Shown piece by piece: positions 35,901 to 49,719 of a stretch of 64,000 nt of DNA (within the stretch, counting starts at the first letter, position 1; each line of letters begins with the position of its first letter). The DNA is taken from assembly GCA_947579665.1 (NCBI GenBank), contig CANPUZ010000069.1, forward strand, positions 248,001-312,000. The letters are read 5' to 3'. The notes beneath the pieces were generated by a model. It made no database searches. It saw only the letters and a list, made by a program, of their open reading frames with translations, and was not told where the DNA came from. The DNA is from Sympetrum striolatum. Its lineage: Eukaryota; Arthropoda; Insecta; Odonata; Libellulidae. The position numbers and the translations under genes are program-made.

Positions 35901-37820
35901 TCCTCTTTTTTCCCTTAATTTTCCTTATTTTATCGAGATTTGACCGAAAAAAGCAAGAAAAACGAATAATTTGAGCGAAATTTCAATTATTTTCCTGTTT
36001 TTTTCCCTTAATTTTCCTTATTTTATCGAGATTTGACCGAAAAAAGCAAGAAAAAGTAATAATTTTAGCGAAATATCAATTTTTATCCTCTTTTTTTCCC
36101 TTAATTTTCCTTATTTTATCGAGATTTGACCGAAAAAAGCAAGAAAAACGAATAACTTTATCGAAATTTCCATTTTTTTCCTCTTTTTTTCCCTTAGTTT
36201 TCCTTATTTTATCGAGATTTGACCGAAAAAAGCAAGAAAAACGAATAATTTTAGCGAAATTTCAATTTTTTTCCTCTTTTTTTCCCTTAATTTTCCTTAT
36301 TTTATCGAGATTTGGCCGAAAAAAGCAAGTAAAACGAATAATTTTAGCAAAATTTCAATTTTTTTCCTCATTTTTTCCCTTTATTTTCCTTATTTTATCG
36401 AGATTTGTCCGAAAAAAGCAAGAAAAACGAATAATTTTATCGAAATTTCATTTTTTATCCCTTAATTTTCCTTATTTTATCGAGATTTGACCGAAAAAAG
36501 CAAGAAAAACGAATAATTTTAGCGAAATTTCAATTTTTTTCCACTTTTTTTCCCTTAATTTTCCTTATTTTATCGAGATTTGACCGAAAAAAGCAAGAAA
36601 AACGAATAATTTTAGCGAAATATTAATTTTTATCCTCTTTTTTCCCTTAATTTTCCTTATTTTATCGAGATTTGACCGAAAAAAGCATGAAAAACGAATA
36701 ATTTTAGCGAAATTTAAATTTTTTTCCTCTTTTTTTCCCTTAATTTCCCTTATTTTATCGAGATTTGACCGAAAAAAGCAAGAAAAACGAATAATTTAAG
36801 CGAAATATCAATTTTTATCATCTTTTTTCCCTTGATTTTCCTTATTTTATCGAGCTTTGACCGAAAAAATCAAGAAAAACGAATAACTTTATAGAAATTT
36901 CAATTTTTATCACCTTTTTTCCCTTGATTTTCCTAATATAATCAAGATTTGACCGCAAAAAGCAAGAAAAACGAATAATTTTAGCGAAATTTCAATTTTT
37001 TTCCTCTTTTTTTCCCTAAATTTTCCTTAGTTTATTGAGATTTGTCCGAAAAAATCAAGAAAAACGAATAATTTTAGCGAAATTTCAATTTTTATCCTGT
37101 TTTTTTCCCTTAATTAATGGAGATTTAACCGAAAAAAGCAAGAAAACGAATAATAATAGCGAAATTTCAATTTTTTTCTTCTTTTTTTCCCTTAATTTTC
37201 CTTATTTTATCGAGATTTGACCGAAAAAAGGAAGAAAAACGAATAATTTTAGCGAAATATCAATTTTTATCATCTTTTTTCCCTTGATCTTCCTTATTTT
37301 ATCGAGATTTGACCGAAAAAAGCAAGAAAAACGAATAATTTTAGCGAAATATCAATTTTTATCCTCTTTTTTTCCCTTAATTTACCTTATTTTATCGAGA
37401 TTTGACCGAAAAAAGCAAGAAAAACGAATAACTTTAGCGAAATTTCCATTTTTGTCCTCTTTTTTCCCTTAATTTTCCTTATTTTATCGAGATTTGACCG
37501 AAAAAAGCAAGAAAAACGAATAATGTTAGCGAAATATCAATTTTTATCCTCTTTTTTCCCTTAATTTTCCTTATTTTATCGAGATTTGACCGAAAAAAGC
37601 AAGAAAAAGTAATAATTTTAGCGAAATATCAATTTTTATCCTCTTTTTTTCCCTTAATATTCCTTATTTTATCGAGATTTGACCGAAAAAAGCAAGAAAA
37701 ACGAATAACTTTAGCGAAATTTCAATTTTTTTCCACTTTTTTTCCCTTAATTTTCCTTATTTTATCGAGATTTGACCGAAAAAAGCAAGAAAAACGAATA
37801 ATTTTAGCGAAATTTCAATA
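30823..37820 (+). repeat. About 7.0-kb duplication, copy 1
   Basis: This is repeated from about 37868. The offset is 7045 bp at the left (31543/38588), 7138 bp after one monomer difference (32931/40069) and 7140 bp further right (35641/42781, 37035/44175). It overlaps the right part of the 4685-bp copy B, so the two duplications used different breakpoints. It contains a 2.64-kb internal duplication from 33341. Confidence 0.83.
33341..37820 (+). repeat. 2.64-kb duplication (second copy partial)
   Basis: About 33341-35982 is repeated from 35983 to about 37820. Both copies start at a caattattttcctg monomer and share cccttagttttcc, tcatttttta, the cgagctttgacc monomer (34208/36852), aactttatag and aatataatcaag. 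Copy 1 has lost one monomer where ttaatggag/taaccg fuses to gaaaaaaggaag (34483). The same fused form reappears at 41620 and 46562. Confidence 0.82.
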
Positions 37821-39420
37821 TTTTTCCTCTTTTTTTCCCTTAATTTTCCTTATTTTATCGAGATTTGGCCGAAAAAAGCAAGTAAAACGAATAATTTTAG
37901 CAAAATTTCAATTTTTTTCCTCATTTTTTCCCTTTATTTTCCTTATTTTATCGAGATTTGTCCGAAAAAAGCAATAAAAAACGAATTATTTTATCGAAAT
38001 TTCAATTTTTATCCCTTAATTTTCCTTATTTTATCGAGATTTGACCGAAAAAAGCAAGAAAAACGAATAATTTTAGCGAAATTTCAATTTTTTTCCATAT
38101 TTTTTCCCTTAATTTTCCTTATTTTATCGAGATTTGACCGAAAAAAGCAAGAAAAACGAATAATTTTAGCGAAATATTAATTTTTATCCTCTTTTTTCCC
38201 TTAATTTTCCTTATTTTATCGAGATTTGACCGAAAAAAGCAAGAAAACGAATAATTTTAGCGAAATTTAAATTTTTTTCCTCTTTTTTTCCCTTAATTTC
38301 CCTTATTTTATCGAGATTTGACCGAAAAAAGCAAGAAAAACGAATAATTTAAGCGAAATATCAATTTTTATCATCTTTTTTCCCTTGATTTTCCTTATTT
38401 TATCGAGATTTGACCGAAAAAATCAAGAAAAACGAATAATTTTATCGAAATTTCAATTTTTATCATCTTTTTTCCCTTGATTTTCCTTATATAATCGAGA
38501 TTTGACCGCAAAAAGCAAGAAAAACGAATAATTTTAGCGAAATTTCAATTTTTTTCCTCTTTTTTTCCCTTAATTTTCCTTAGTTTATTGAGATTTGTCC
38601 GAAAAAAGCAAGAAAAACGAATAATTTTAGCGAAATTTCAATTTTTATCCTCTTTTTTTCCCTTAATTAATGGAGATTTAACCGAAAAAAGCAAGAAAAC
38701 GAATAATAATAGCGAAATTTCAATTTTTTTCTTCTTTTTTTCCCTTAATTTTCCTTATTTTATCGAGATTTGACCGAAAAAAGGAAGAAAAACGAATAAT
38801 TTTAGCGAAATATCAATTTTTATCATCTTTTTTCCCTTGATTTTCCTTATTTTATCGAGATTTGACCGAAAAAAGCAAGAAAAACGAATAATTTTATCGA
38901 AATTTCAATTTTTATCATCTTTTTTCCCTTGATTTTCCTTATTTTATCGAGATTTGACCGAAAAAAGCAAGAAAAACGAATAATTTTAGCGAAATATCAA
39001 TTTTTATCCTCTTTTTTTCCCTTAATTTTCCTTATTTTATCGAGATTTGACCGAAAAGAGCAAGAAAAACGAATAATTTCAGCGAAATTTCAATTTTTTT
39101 TAATCTTTTTTTCCCTTAATTTTCCTTATTTTATCGAGATTTGACCGAAAAAAGCAAGAAAAACGAATAATTTTAGCGAAATATCAATTTTTATCATCTT
39201 TTTCCCCTTGATTTTCCTTATTTAATCGAGATTTGACCGAAAAAAGCAAGAAAAACGAATAACTTTAGCGAAATTTCCATTTTTGTCCTCTTTTTTCCCT
39301 TAATTTTCCTTATTTTATCGAGATTTGACCGAAAAAAGCAAGAAAAACGAATAATGTTAGCGAAATATCAATTTTTATCCTCTTTTTTCCCTTAATTTTC
39401 CTTATTTTATCGAGATTTGA

Positions 39421-42400
39421 CCGAAAAAAGCAAGAAAAACGAATAATTTGAGCGAAATTTCAATTTTTTTCCTGTTTTTTTCCCTTAATTTTCCTAATGT
39501 TATCGAGATTTGACCGAAAAAAGCAAGAAAAAGTAATAATTTTATCGAAATATCATTTTTTAATCCTCTTTTTTTCCCTTAATTTTCCTTATTTTATCGA
39601 GATTTGACCGAAAAAAGCAAGAAAAACAAATAATTTTAGCGAAATCTCAATTTTTTTCCTCATTTTTTCCTTAATTTTCCTTAGTTTATCGAGATTTGAC
39701 CAAAAAAAACAAGAAAAACGAATAATTTTAGCAAAATTTCAATTTTTATCCCCTTTTTTTCCCTTAATTTTCCTTATTTTATCGAGATTTGACCGAAAAA
39801 AGCAAGAAAAACGAATAATTTTAGCGAAATTTCAATTTTTTTCCTCTTTTTTTCCATTAATTTTCCTTATTTTATCGATATTTGACCGAAAAAAGCAAGA
39901 AAAACGAATAATTTTAGCGAAATATCAATTTTTATCCTCTTTTTTCCCTTAATTTTCCTTATTTTATCGAGATTTGACCGAAAAAAGCAAGAAAAACGAA
40001 TAATTTGAGCGAAATTTCAATTTTTTTCCTGTTTTTTTCCCTTAATTTTCCTTATTTTATCGAGATTTGACCAATAAAAGCAAGAAAAACGAATAATTTT
40101 AGCGAAATATCAATTTTTATCATCTTTTTTCCCTTGATTTTCCTTATTTTATCGAGATTTGACCGAAAAAAGCAAGAAAAACGAATAATTTTAGCGAAAT
40201 ATCAATTTTTATCCTCTTTTTTTCCCTTAATTTTCCTTATTTAATCGAGATTTGACCGAAAAAAGCAAGAAAAACGAATAACTTTAGCGAAATTTCCATT
40301 TTTGTCCTCTTTTTTCCCTTAATTTTCCTTATTTTATCGAGATTTGACCGAAAAAAGCAAGAAAAACGAATAATGTTAGCGAAATATCAATTTTTATCCT
40401 CTTTTTTCCCTTAATTTTCCTTATTTTATCGAGATTTGACCGAAAAAAGCAAGAAAAACGAATAATTTGAGCGAAATTTCAATTATTTTCCTGTTTTTTT
40501 CCCTTAATTTTCCTTATTTTATCGAGATTTGACCGAAAAAAGCAAGAAAAAGTAATAATTTTAGCGAAATATCAATTTTTATCCTCTTTTTTTCCCTTAA
40601 TTTTCCTTATTTTATCGAGATTTGACCGAAAAAAGCAAGAAAAACGAATAACTTTATCGAAATTTCCATTTTTTTCCTCTTTTTTTCCCTTAGTTTTCCT
40701 TATTTTATCGAGATTTGACCGAAAAAAGCAAGAAAAACGAATAATTTTAGCGAAATTTCAATTTTTTTCCTCTTTTTTTCCCTTAATTTTCCTTATTTTA
40801 TCGAGATTTGGCCGAAAAAAGCAAGTAAAACGAATAATTTTAGCAAAATTTCAATTTTTTTCCTCATTTTTTCCCTTTATTTTCCTTATTTTATCGAGAT
40901 TTGTCCGAAAAAAGCAAGAAAAACGAATAATTTTATCGAAATTTCATTTTTTATCCCTTAATTTTCCTTATTTTATCGAGATTTGACCGAAAAAAGCAAG
41001 AAAAACGAATAATTTTAGCGAAATTTCAATTTTTTTCCACTTTTTTTCCATTAATTTTCCTTATTTTATCGAGATTTGACCGAAAAAAGCAAGAAAAACG
41101 AATAATTTTAGCGAAATATTAATTTTTATCCTCTTTTTTCCCTTAATTTTCCTTATTTTATCGAGATTTGACCGAAAAAAGCAAGAAAAACGAATAATTT
41201 TAGCGAAATTTAAATTTTTTTCCTCTTTTTTTCCCTTAATTTCCCTTATTTTATCGAGATTTGACCGAAAAAAGCAAGAAAAACGAATAATTTAAGCGAA
41301 ATATCAATTTTTATCATCTTTTTTCCCTTGATTTTCCTTATTTTATCGAGCTTTGACCGAAAAAATCAAGAAAAACGAATAACTTTATAGAAATTTCAAT
41401 TTTTATCACCTTTTTTCCCTTGATTTTCCTAATATAATCAAGATTTGACCGCAAAAAGCAAGAAAAACGAATAATTTTAGCGAAATTTCAATTTTTTTCC
41501 TCTTTTTTTCCCTAAATTTTCCTTAGTTTATTGAGATTTGTCCGAAAAAATCAAGAAAAACGAATAATTTTAGCGAAATTTCAATTTTTATCCTGTTTTT
41601 TTCCCTTAATTAATGGAGATTTAACCGAAAAAAGGAAGAAAAACGAATAATTTTAGCGAAATATCAATTTTTATCATCTTTTTTCCCTTGATTTTCCTTA
41701 TTTTATCGAGATTTGACCGAAAAAAGCAAGAAAAACGAATAATTTTAGCGAAATATCAATTTTTATCCTCTTTTTTTCCCTTAATTTACCTTATTTTATC
41801 GAGATTTGACCGAAAAAAGCAAGAAAAACGAATAACTTTAGCGAAATTTCCATTTTTGTCCTCTTTTTTCCCTTAATTTTCCTTATTTTATCGAGATTTG
41901 ACCGAAAAAAGCAAGAAAAACGAATAATGTTAGCGAAATATCAATTTTTATCCTCTTTTTTCCCTTAATTTTCCTTATTTTATCGAGATTTGACCGAAAA
42001 AAGCAAGAAAAAGTAATAATTTTAGCGAAATATCAATTTTTATCCTCTTTTTTTCCCTTAATATTCCTTATTTTATCGAGATTTGACCGAAAAAAGCAAG
42101 AAAAACGAATAACTTTAGCGAAATTTCAATTTTTTTCCACTTTTTTTCCCTTAATTTTCCTTATTTTATCGAGATTTGACCGAAAAAAGCAAGAAAAACG
42201 AATAATTTTAGCGAAATTTCAATATTTTTCCTCTTTTTTTCCCTTAATTTTCCTTATTTTATCGAGATTTGGCCGAAAAAAGCAAGTAAAACGAATAATT
42301 TTAGCAAAATTTCAATTTTTTTCCTAATTTTTTCCCTTTATTTTCCTTATTTTATCGAGATTTGTCCGAAAAAAGCAAGAAAAACGAATAATATTATGGA

Positions 42401-44360
42401 AATTTCAATTTTTATCCCTTAATTTTCCTTATTTTATCGAGATTTGACCGAAAAAAGCAAGAAAAACGAATTATTTTAGCGAAATTTCAATTTTTTTCCA
42501 CTTTTTTTCCCTTAATTTTCCTTATTTTATCGAGATTTGACCGAAAAAAGCAAGAAAAACGAATAATTTTAGCGAAATATTAATTTTTATCCTCTTTTTT
42601 CCCTTAATTTTCCTTATTTTATCGAGATGTGACCGAAAAAAGCAAGAAAAACGAATAATTTTAGCGAAATTTAAATTTTTTTCCTCTTTTTTACCCTTAA
42701 TTTCCCTTATTTTATCGAGATTTGACCGAAAAAAGCAAGAAAAACGAATAATTTGAGCGAAATATCAATTTTTATCATCTTTCTTCCCTATTTTATCGAG
42801 ATTTGACCGAAAAAATCAAGAAAAACGAATAACTTTATCGAAATTTCAATTTTTATCATCTTTTTTCCCTTGATTTTCCTTATTTTATCGAGATTTGACC
42901 GAAAAAAGCAAGAAAAACGAATTATTTTAGCGAAATTTCAATTTTTTTCCACTTTTTTTCCCTTAATTTTCCTTATTTTATCGAGATTTGACCGAAAAAA
43001 GCAAGAAAAACGAATAATTTTAGCGAAATATTAATTTTTATCCTCTTTTTTCCCTTAATTTTCCTTATTTTATCGAGATTTGACCGAAAAAAGCAAGAAA
43101 AACGAATAATTTGAGCGAAATTTCAATTATTTTCCTGTTTTTTTCCCTTAATTTTCATTATTTTATCGAGATTTGACCGAAAAAAGCAAGAAAAAGTAAT
43201 AATTTTAGCGAAATATCAATTTTTATCCTCTTTTTTTTCCTTAATTTTCCTTATTTTATCGAGATTTGACCGAAAAAAGCAAGAAAAACGAATAACTTTA
43301 TCGAAATTTCCATTTTTTTCCTCTTTTTTTCCCTTAGTTTTCCTTATTTTATCGAGATTTGACCGAAAAAAGCAAGAAAAACGAATAATTTTAGCGAAAT
43401 TTCAATTTTTTTCCTCTTTTTTTCCCTTAATTTTCCTTATTTTATCGAGATTTGGCCGAAAAAAGCAAGTAAAACGAATAATTTTAGCAAAATTTCAATT
43501 TTTTTCCTCATTTTTTCCCTTTATTTTCCTTATTTTATCGAGATTTGTCCGAAAAAAACAAGAAAAACGAATAATTTTATCGAAATTTCATTTTTTATCC
43601 CTTAATTTTCCTTATTTTATCGAGATTTGACCGAAAAAAGCAAGAAAAACGAATAATTTTAGCGAAATTTCAATTTTTTTCCACTTTTTTTCCCTTAATT
43701 TTCCTTATTTTATCGAGATTTGACCGAAAAAAGCAAGAAAAACGAATAATTTTAGCGAAATATTAATTTTTATCCTCTTTTTTCCCTTAATTTTCCTTAT
43801 TTTATCGAGATTTGACCGAAAAAAGAAAGAAAAACGAATAATTTTAGCGAAATTTAAATTTTTTTCCTCTTTTTTTCCCTTAATTTCCCTTATTTTATCG
43901 AGATTTGACCGAAAAAAGCAAGAAAAACGAATAATTTAAGCGAAATATCAATTTTTATCATCTTTTTTCCCTTGATTTTCCTTATTTTATCGAGCTTTGA
44001 CCGAAAAAATCAAGAAAAACGAATAACTTTATAGAAATTTCAATTTTTATCACCTTTTTTCCCTTGATTTTCCTAATATAATCAAGATTTGACCGCAAAA
44101 AGCAAGAAAAACGAATAATTTTAGCGAAATTTCAATTTTTTTCCTCTTTTTTTCCCTAAATTTTCCTTAGTTTATTGAGATTTGTCCGAAAAAATCAAGA
44201 AAAACGAATAATTTTAGCGAAATTTCAATTTTTATCCTGTTTTTTTCCCTTAATTAATGGAGATTTAACCGAAAAAAGCAAGAAAACGAATAATAATAGC
44301 GAAATTTCAATTTTTTTCTTCTTTTTTTCCCTTAATTTTCCTTATTTTATCGAGATTTGA
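39421..44360 (+). repeat. 4940-bp tandem duplication, copy 1
   Basis: Copy 2 starts at 44361. At that point the expected gaaaaaaggaag monomer (as at 37221) is replaced by the gagcg/cctg monomer found at 39421. Landmarks at a 4940-bp offset include agtaataattttatcg (39532/44472), gaccaaaaaaaacaag (39698/44638), cgagctttgacc (41348/46288) and the block starting at 41688/46628. Confidence 0.88.
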
Positions 44361-47300
44361 CCGAAAAAAGCAAGAAAAACGAATAATTTGAGCGAAATTT
44401 CAATTTTTTTCCTGTTTTTTTCCCTTAATTTTCCTAATGTTATCGAGATTTGACCGAAAAAAGCAAGAAAAAGTAATAATTTTATCGAAATATCATTTTT
44501 TAATCCTCTTTTTTTCCCTTAATTTTCCTTATTTTATCGAGATTTGACCGAAAAAAGCAAGAAAAACAAATAATTTTAGCGAAATCTCAATTTTTTTCCT
44601 CATTTTTTCCTTAATTTTCCTTAGTTTATCGAGATTTGACCAAAAAAAACAAGAAAAACGAATAATTTTAGCAAAATTTCAATTTTTATCCCCTTTTTTT
44701 CCCTTAATTTTCCTTATTTTATCGAGATTTGACCGAAAAAAGCAAGAAAAACGAATAATTTTAGCGAAATTTCAATTTTTTTCCTCTTTTTTTCCATTAA
44801 TTTTCCTTATTTTATCGATATTTGACCGAAAAAAGCAAGAAAAACGAATAATTTTAGCGAAATATCAATTTTTATCCTCTTTTTTCCCTTAATTTTCCTT
44901 ATTTTATCGAGATTTGACCGAAAAAAGCAAGAAAAACGAATAATTTGAGCGAAATTTCAATTTTTTTCCTGTTTTTTTCCCTTAATTTTCCTTATTTTAT
45001 CGAGATTTGACCAATAAAAGCAAGAAAAACGAATAATTTTAGCGAAATATCAATTTTTATCATCTTTTTTCCCTTGATTTTCCTTATTTTATCGAGATTT
45101 GACCGAAAAAAGCAAGAAAAACGAATAATTTTAGCGAAATATCAATTTTTATCCTCTTTTTTTCCCTTAATTTTCCTTATTTAATCGAGATTTGACCGAA
45201 AAAAGCAAGAAAAACGAATAACTTTAGCGAAATTTCCATTTTTGTCCTCTTTTTTCCCTTAATTTTCCTTATTTTATCGAGATTTGACCGAAAAAAGCAA
45301 GAAAAACGAATAATGTTAGCGAAATATCAATTTTTATCCTCTTTTTTCCCTTAATTTTCCTTATTTTATCGAGATTTGACCGAAAAAAGCAAGAAAAACG
45401 AATAATTTGAGCGAAATTTCAATTATTTTCCTGTTTTTTTCCCTTAATTTTCCTTATTTTATCGAGATTTGACCGAAAAAAGCAAGAAAAAGTAATAATT
45501 TTAGCGAAATATCAATTTTTATCCTCTTTTTTTCCCTTAATTTTCCTTATTTTATCGAGATTTGACCGAAAAAAGCAAGAAAAACGAATAACTTTATCGA
45601 AATTTCCATTTTTTTCCTCTTTTTTTCCCTTAGTTTTCCTTATTTTATCGAGATTTGACCGAAAAAAGCAAGAAAAACGAATAATTTTAGCGAAATTTCA
45701 ATTTTTTTCCTCTTTTTTTCCCTTAATTTTCCTTATTTTATCGAGATTTGGCCGAAAAAAGCAAGTAAAACGAATAATTTTAGCAAAATTTCAATTTTTT
45801 TCCTCATTTTTTCCCTTTATTTTCCTTATTTTATCGAGATTTGTCCGAAAAAAGCAAGAAAAACGAATAATTTTATCGAAATTTCATTTTTTATCCCTTA
45901 ATTTTCCTTATTTTATCGAGATTTGACCGAAAAAAGCAAGAAAAACGAATAATTTTAGCGAAATTTCAATTTTTTTCCACTTTTTTTCCCTTAATTTTCC
46001 TTATTTTATCGAGATTTGACCGAAAAAAGCAAGAAAAACGAATAATTTTAGCGAAATATTAATTTTTATCCTCTTTTTTCCCTTAATTTTCCTTATTTTA
46101 TCGAGATTTGACCGAAAAAAGCAAGAAAAACGAATAATTTTAGCGAAATTTAAATTTTTTTCCTCTTTTTTTCCCTTAATTTCCCTTATTTTATCGAGAT
46201 TTGACCGAAAAAAGCAAGAAAAACGAATAATTTAAGCGAAATATCAATTTTTATCATCTTTTTTCCCTTGATTTTCCTTATTTTATCGAGCTTTGACCGA
46301 AAAAATCAAGAAAAACGAATAACTTTATAGAAATTTCAATTTTTATCACCTTTTTTCCCTTGATTTTCCTAATATAATCAAGATTTGACCGCAAAAAGCA
46401 AGAAAAACGAATAATTTTAGCGAAATTTCAATTTTTTTCCTCTTTTTTTCCCTAAATTTTCCTTAGTTTATTGAGATTTGTCCGAAAAAATCAAGAAAAA
46501 CGAATAATTTTAGCGAAATTTCAATTTTTATCCTGTTTTTTTCCCTTAATTAATGGAGATTTAACCGAAAAAAGGAAGAAAAACGAATAATTTTAGCGAA
46601 ATATCAATTTTTATCATCTTTTTTCCCTTGATTTTCCTTATTTTATCGAGATTTGACCGAAAAAAGCAAGAAAAACGAATAATTTTAGCGAAATATCAAT
46701 TTTTATCCTCTTTTTTTCCCTTAATTTACCTTATTTTATCGAGATTTGACCGAAAAAAGCAAGAAAAACGAATAACTTTAGCGAAATTTCCATTTTTGTC
46801 CTCTTTTTTCCCTTAATTTTCCTTATTTTATCGAGATTTGACCGAAAAAAGCAAGAAAAACGAATAATGTTAGCGAAATATCAATTTTTATCCTCTTTTT
46901 TCCCTTAATTTTCCTTATTTTATCGAGATTTGACCGAAAAAAGCAAGAAAAAGTAATAATTTTAGCGAAATATCAATTTTTATCCTCTTTTTTTCCCTTA
47001 ATATTCCTTATTTTATCGAGATTTGACCGAAAAAAGCAAGAAAAACGAATAACTTTAGCGAAATTTCAATTTTTTTCCACTTTTTTTCCCTTAATTTTCC
47101 TTATTTTATCGAGATTTGACCGAAAAAAGCAAGAAAAACGAATAATTTTAGCGAAATTTCAATATTTTTCCTCTTTTTTTCCCTTAATTTTCCTTATTTT
47201 ATCGAGATTTGGCCGAAAAAAGCAAGTAAAACGAATAATTTAGCAAAATTTCAATTTTTTTCCTAATTTTTTCCCTTTATTTTCCTTATTTTATCGAGAT

Positions 47301-49206
47301 TTGTCCGAAAAAAGCAAGAAAAACGAATAATATTATGGAAATTTCAATTTTTATCCCTTAATTTTCCTTATTTTATCGAGATTTGACCGAAAAAAGCAAG
47401 AAAAACGAATTATTTTAGCGAAATTTCAATTTTTTTCCACTTTTTTTCCCTTAATTTTCCTTATTTTATCGAGATTTGACCGAAAAAAGCAAGAAAAACG
47501 AATAATTTTAGCGAAATATTAATTTTTATCCTCTTTTTTCCCTTAATTTTCCTTATTTTATCGAGATGTGACCGAAAAAAGCAAGAAAAACGAATAATTT
47601 TAGCGAAATTTAAATTTTTTTCCTCTTTTTTACCCTTAATTTCCCTTATTTTATCGAGATTTGACCGAAAAAAGCAAGAAAAACGAATAATTTGAGCGAA
47701 ATATCAATTTTTATCATCTTTCTTCCCTATTTTATCGAGATTTGACCGAAAAAATCAAGAAAAACGAATAACTTTATCGAAATTTCAATTTTTATCATCT
47801 TTTTTCCCTTGATTTTCCTTATTTTATCGAGATTTGACCGAAAAAAGCAAGAAAAACGAATTATTTTAGCGAAATTTCAATTTTTTTCCACTTTTTTTCC
47901 CTTAATTTTCCTTATTTTATCGAGATTTGACCGAAAAAAGCAAGAAAAACGAATAATTTTAGCGAAATATTAATTTTTATCCTCTTTTTTCCCTTAATTT
48001 TCCTTATTTTATCGAGATTTGACCGAAAAAAGCAAGAAAAACGAATAATTTGAGCGAAATTTCAATTATTTTCCTGTTTTTTTCCCTTAATTTTCCTTAT
48101 TTTATCGAGATTTGACCGAAAAAAGCAAGAAAAAGTAATAATTTTAGCGAAATATCAATTTTTATCCTCTTTTTTTCCCTTAATTTTCCTTATTTTATCG
48201 AGATTTGACCGAAAAAAGCAAGAAAAACGAATAACTTTATCGAAATTTCCATTTTTTTCCTCTTTTTTTCCCTTAGTTTTCCTTATTTTATCGAGATTTG
48301 ACCGAAAAAAGCAAGAAAAACGAATAATTTTAGCGAAATTTCAATTTTTTTCCTCTTTTTTTCCCTTAATTTTCCTTATTTTATCGAGATTTGGCCGAAA
48401 AAAGCAAGTAAAACGAATAATTTTAGCAAAATTTCAATTTTTTTCCTCATTTTTTCCCTTTATTTTCCTTATTTTATCGAGATTTGTCCGAAAAAAACAA
48501 GAAAAACGAATAATTTTATCGAAATTTCATTTTTTATCCCTTAATTTTCCTTATTTTATCGAGATTTGACCGAAAAAAGCAAGAAAAACGAATAATTTTA
48601 GCGAAATTTCAATTTTTTTCCACTTTTTTTCCCTTAATTTTCCTTATTTTATCGAGATTTGACCGAAAAAAGCAAGAAAAACGAATAATTTTAGCGAAAT
48701 ATTAATTTTTATCCTCTTTTTTCCCTTAATTTTCCTTATTTTATCGAGATTTGACCGAAAAAAGCAAGAAAAACGAATAATTTAAGCGAAATATCAATTT
48801 TTATCATCTTTTTTCCCTTGATTTTCCTTATTTTATCGAGCTTTGACCGAAAAAATCAAGAAAAACGAATAACTTTATAGAAATTTCAATTTTTATCACC
48901 TTTTTTCCCTTGATTTTCCTAATATAATCAAGATTTGACCGCAAAAAGCAAGAAAAACGAATAATTTTAGCGAAATTTCAATTTTTTTCCTCTTTTTTTC
49001 CCTAAATTTTCCTTAGTTTATTGAGATTTGTCCGAAAAAATCAAGAAAAACGAATAATTTTAGCGAAATTTCAATTTTTATCCTGTTTTTTTCCCTTAAT
49101 TAATGGAGATTTAACCGAAAAAAGCAAGAAAACGAATAATAATAGCGAAATTTCAATTTTTTTCTTCTTTTTTTCCCTTAATTTTCCTTATTTTATCGAG
49201 ATTTGA
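44361..49206 (+). repeat. 4940-bp tandem duplication, copy 2
   Basis: This is 4846 bp long, against 4940 bp in copy 1. It has lost one T-run base near 47240 and one whole 93-bp monomer (tttaaattt/aatttccc) near 48770. At 49207 the sequence returns to the gaaaaaaggaag monomer that follows the same block at 37221. This closes the insertion cleanly. Confidence 0.88.
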
Positions 49207-49719
49207 CCGAAAAAAGGAAGAAAAACGAATAATTTTAGCGAAATATCAATTTTTATCATCTTTTTTCCCTTGATCTTCCTTATTTTATCGAGATTTGACC
49301 GAAAAAAGCAAGAAAAACGAATAATTTTAGCGAAATATCAATTTTTATCCTCTTTTTTTCCCTTAATTTACCTTATTTTATCGAGATTTGACCGAAAAAA
49401 GCAAGAAAAACGAATAACTTTAGCGAAATTTCCATTTTTGTCCTCTTTTTTCCCTTAATTTTCCTTATTTTATCGAGATTTGACCGAAAAAAGCAAGAAA
49501 AACGAATAATGTTAGCGAAATATCAATTTTTATCCTCTTTTTTCCCTTAATTTTCCTTATTTTATCGAGATTTGACCGAAAAAAGCAAGAAAAAGTAATA
49601 ATTTTAGCGAAATATCAATTTTTATCCTCTTTTTTTCCCTTAATATTCCTTATTTTATCGAGATTTGACCGAAAAAAGCAAGAAAAACGAATAACTTTAG
49701 CGAAATTTCAATTTTTTTC